From CAYRTV01 sp046483285 (GTDB taxonomy: Bacteria; Acidobacteriota; Aminicenantia; Aminicenantales; Aminicenantaceae): a stretch of 7,328 bases of DNA. Position numbers and translations under genes: made by a program. Where the stretch lies: NCBI GenBank assembly GCA_046483285.1, contig JAWODN010000044.1, positions 1 to 7,328 on the forward strand. The letters are read 5' to 3'. Numbering within the stretch: the first letter of the stretch is position 1; each line of letters begins with the position of its first letter. This document shows positions 6,676 to 7,328 of the stretch, in pieces. The notes under the pieces were generated by a model. The model was not told the DNA's origin and searched no databases. It saw only the letters and a list, made by a program, of their open reading frames with translations.

Positions 6676-6740
6676 TTGTCATTGCGAGGCTTGCGCCAGC
6701 AAGCCGTGGCAATCCCTTCCTGCCTCGTGAAAGCGGAACC
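6676..6740. repeat. REP-like palindromic repeat unit B, right copy
   Basis: This is the second copy of the 65-base unit at 1243-1307, in the same orientation, with one substitution (T at 6707). Its presence ties the sequence on both sides of the five bacterial genes to the same source genome. Confidence 0.88.
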
Positions 6741-6753
6741 CACCGCCCATACG

Positions 6754-6787
6754 AAGCAGTCAGGGATCCCTCGGTGCTTCGCACCGC
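6754..6787. repeat. Palindromic repeat unit A, right copy, cut short
   Basis: It matches 1161-1194 at 32 of 34 positions in the same orientation, differing at 6760 and 6779. The left copy continues into GGGAT, which completes its outer stem. Here the match stops after GCACCGC and PKD-protein sequence follows. The unit is thus interrupted exactly at the right-hand junction. Confidence 0.78.
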
Positions 6788-6788
6788 C

Positions 6789-7328
6789 GTGGATGCTGGA
6801 GGCCCATATACTGCAGAAACAAATGAGACTATAACATTTGACTCCTCAGGATGTTATGATCCAGATGGAGAAATTGATTTTTATAGATGGAATTTTGGAG
6901 ATGGAACTAGTGAGATATTACAGAAATATCCAAAACATAATTTCTCTCAAGATGGTCTATACTATGTAACCTTAACAGTTGTAGATGATAATGGTTCTAG
7001 CAGTTCAAGTGTTACCACAGTTGAAGTTGGTGATGTCCCTAATTATCCACCAGATGCAGAAATATCTATTCCTTCAACTGGTTACACTGGTGAACAGACC
7101 TCTCTTACAAGCACTAGCACAGATCCAGATGGAGATGAATTAACTTGCTCTTGGAATGTTGATAATAATAATTTAACTGGTTCACAAGCAAGCTACCAAT
7201 TTAATTCACCTGGAAATTATGTTGTGACATTAACAGTATCTGATGGAGAATTTGAAGATACCGCAACTGAATCAATAACAATTGAGAAAAAAGAGGAAGA
7301 AACACCAGGTTTTGAGATCATTATAGTA
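6789..7328 (+). CDS. PKD-domain surface protein, C-terminal part (5' end lost at junction, 3' end outside window)
   Basis: An open frame of 180 codons runs to the window edge. It begins with VDAGGPYTAE, the typical opening of an archaeal PKD domain, and contains two such domains. The first spans about residues 1-80, with FDSSGCYDPDG, WNFGDG (34-39) and YYVTLTVVDDNG. The second spans about 84-167, with STSTDPDGDEL, a tryptophan in SWNVDNN, and NYVVTLTVSDG. An acidic linker EKKEEE then leads to TPGFEIIIV, which looks like the start of a C-terminal TPGFE/PGF-type membrane anchor, cut by the window edge. PKD domains are extracellular beta-sandwiches in cell-surface proteins. The frame stays open into the repeat upstream, but that part is not PKD sequence, so I place the start at the junction. 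No true start codon, signal peptide or N-terminal domain is visible. Composition is AT-rich like positions 1-1160. Confidence 0.82.
   Translation, partial: MDAGGPYTAETNETITFDSSGCYDPDGEIDFYRWNFGDGTSEILQKYPKHNFSQDGLYYVTLTVVDDNGSSSSSVTTVEVGDVPNYPPDAEISIPSTGYTGEQTSLTSTSTDPDGDELTCSWNVDNNNLTGSQASYQFNSPGNYVVTLTVSDGEFEDTATESITIEKKEEETPGFEIIIV

Noticed and set aside
6549..6743. Reverse-strand frame over the right repeat cluster
   Set aside because: Another translation of repeat units; no protein family and no conserved start.
1161..6787. Composite transposon or integrative element
   Set aside because: The ends are repeated, but there is no transposase, integrase or clean target-site duplication, and the cargo is housekeeping metabolism.
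1161..6787. CRISPR array
   Set aside because: Repeats occur in only two clusters kilobases apart, vary in order and lack regular spacers.
6601..6834. Forward frame of 77 codons running from the repeats into the PKD region
   Set aside because: It crosses the junction in a different frame from the PKD domains and stops soon after, so it is chance.

Overview
The window reads as a mosaic of two very different genomes. Positions 1 to about 1160 and about 6788 to 7328 are AT-rich by eye, with A/T-ending codons, no clear Shine-Dalgarno sites, and protein types common in archaea. These are a CocE/NonD-type hydrolase, a GPH-type MFS sugar transporter, and a PKD-domain surface protein ending in a TPGFE-type tail. 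The block between, about 1161 to 6787, is GC-rich with bacterial gene content typical of Desulfobacterota (Deltaproteobacteria), and it has palindromic intergenic repeats at both ends. I infer the lineages from protein character, codon use and composition only. An uncultured sediment archaeon (Asgard or Thermoplasmata type) beside a sulfate-reducer-like bacterium is my best guess for the two sources.

Layout. 1-843: C-terminal part of a hydrolase whose catalytic half lies before the window. 938-1160: first ~74 residues of a GPH-family transporter, cut in the middle of its first conserved motif. 1161-1307: cluster of REP-like repeat units. 1375-2700: membrane-anchored alkaline-phosphatase-superfamily phosphodiesterase. 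2836-3210 and 3200-3493: overlapping pair of small membrane proteins (DUF948-like and YtxH). 3552-4850: enolase. 4909-6513: large subunit of B12-dependent methylmalonyl-CoA mutase. 6534-6787: second cluster of the same kinds of repeat. 6789-7328: C-terminal part of a two-PKD-domain surface protein, open at both ends.

The five bacterial genes share a strand and are closely spaced. From DUF948/YtxH through enolase to the mutase the gaps are about 58 bases, so co-transcription is plausible, but they do not form one obvious pathway. Enolase is central glycolysis/gluconeogenesis. The mutase belongs to propionate/methylmalonyl metabolism, and its B12-binding partner subunit is not in the window.

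The main thing to look at is the pair of junctions. Both break an AT-rich gene, both fall exactly at the outer edge of a 34-base direct repeat (32/34 identical), and the two broken genes are unrelated, so removing the block does not restore a gene. A chimeric assembly or amplification product is the simplest explanation. Real insertion with loss of host sequence is the more exciting but less likely one. I see no CRISPR array, tRNA, rRNA, transposase, integrase, or convincing new multi-gene system.
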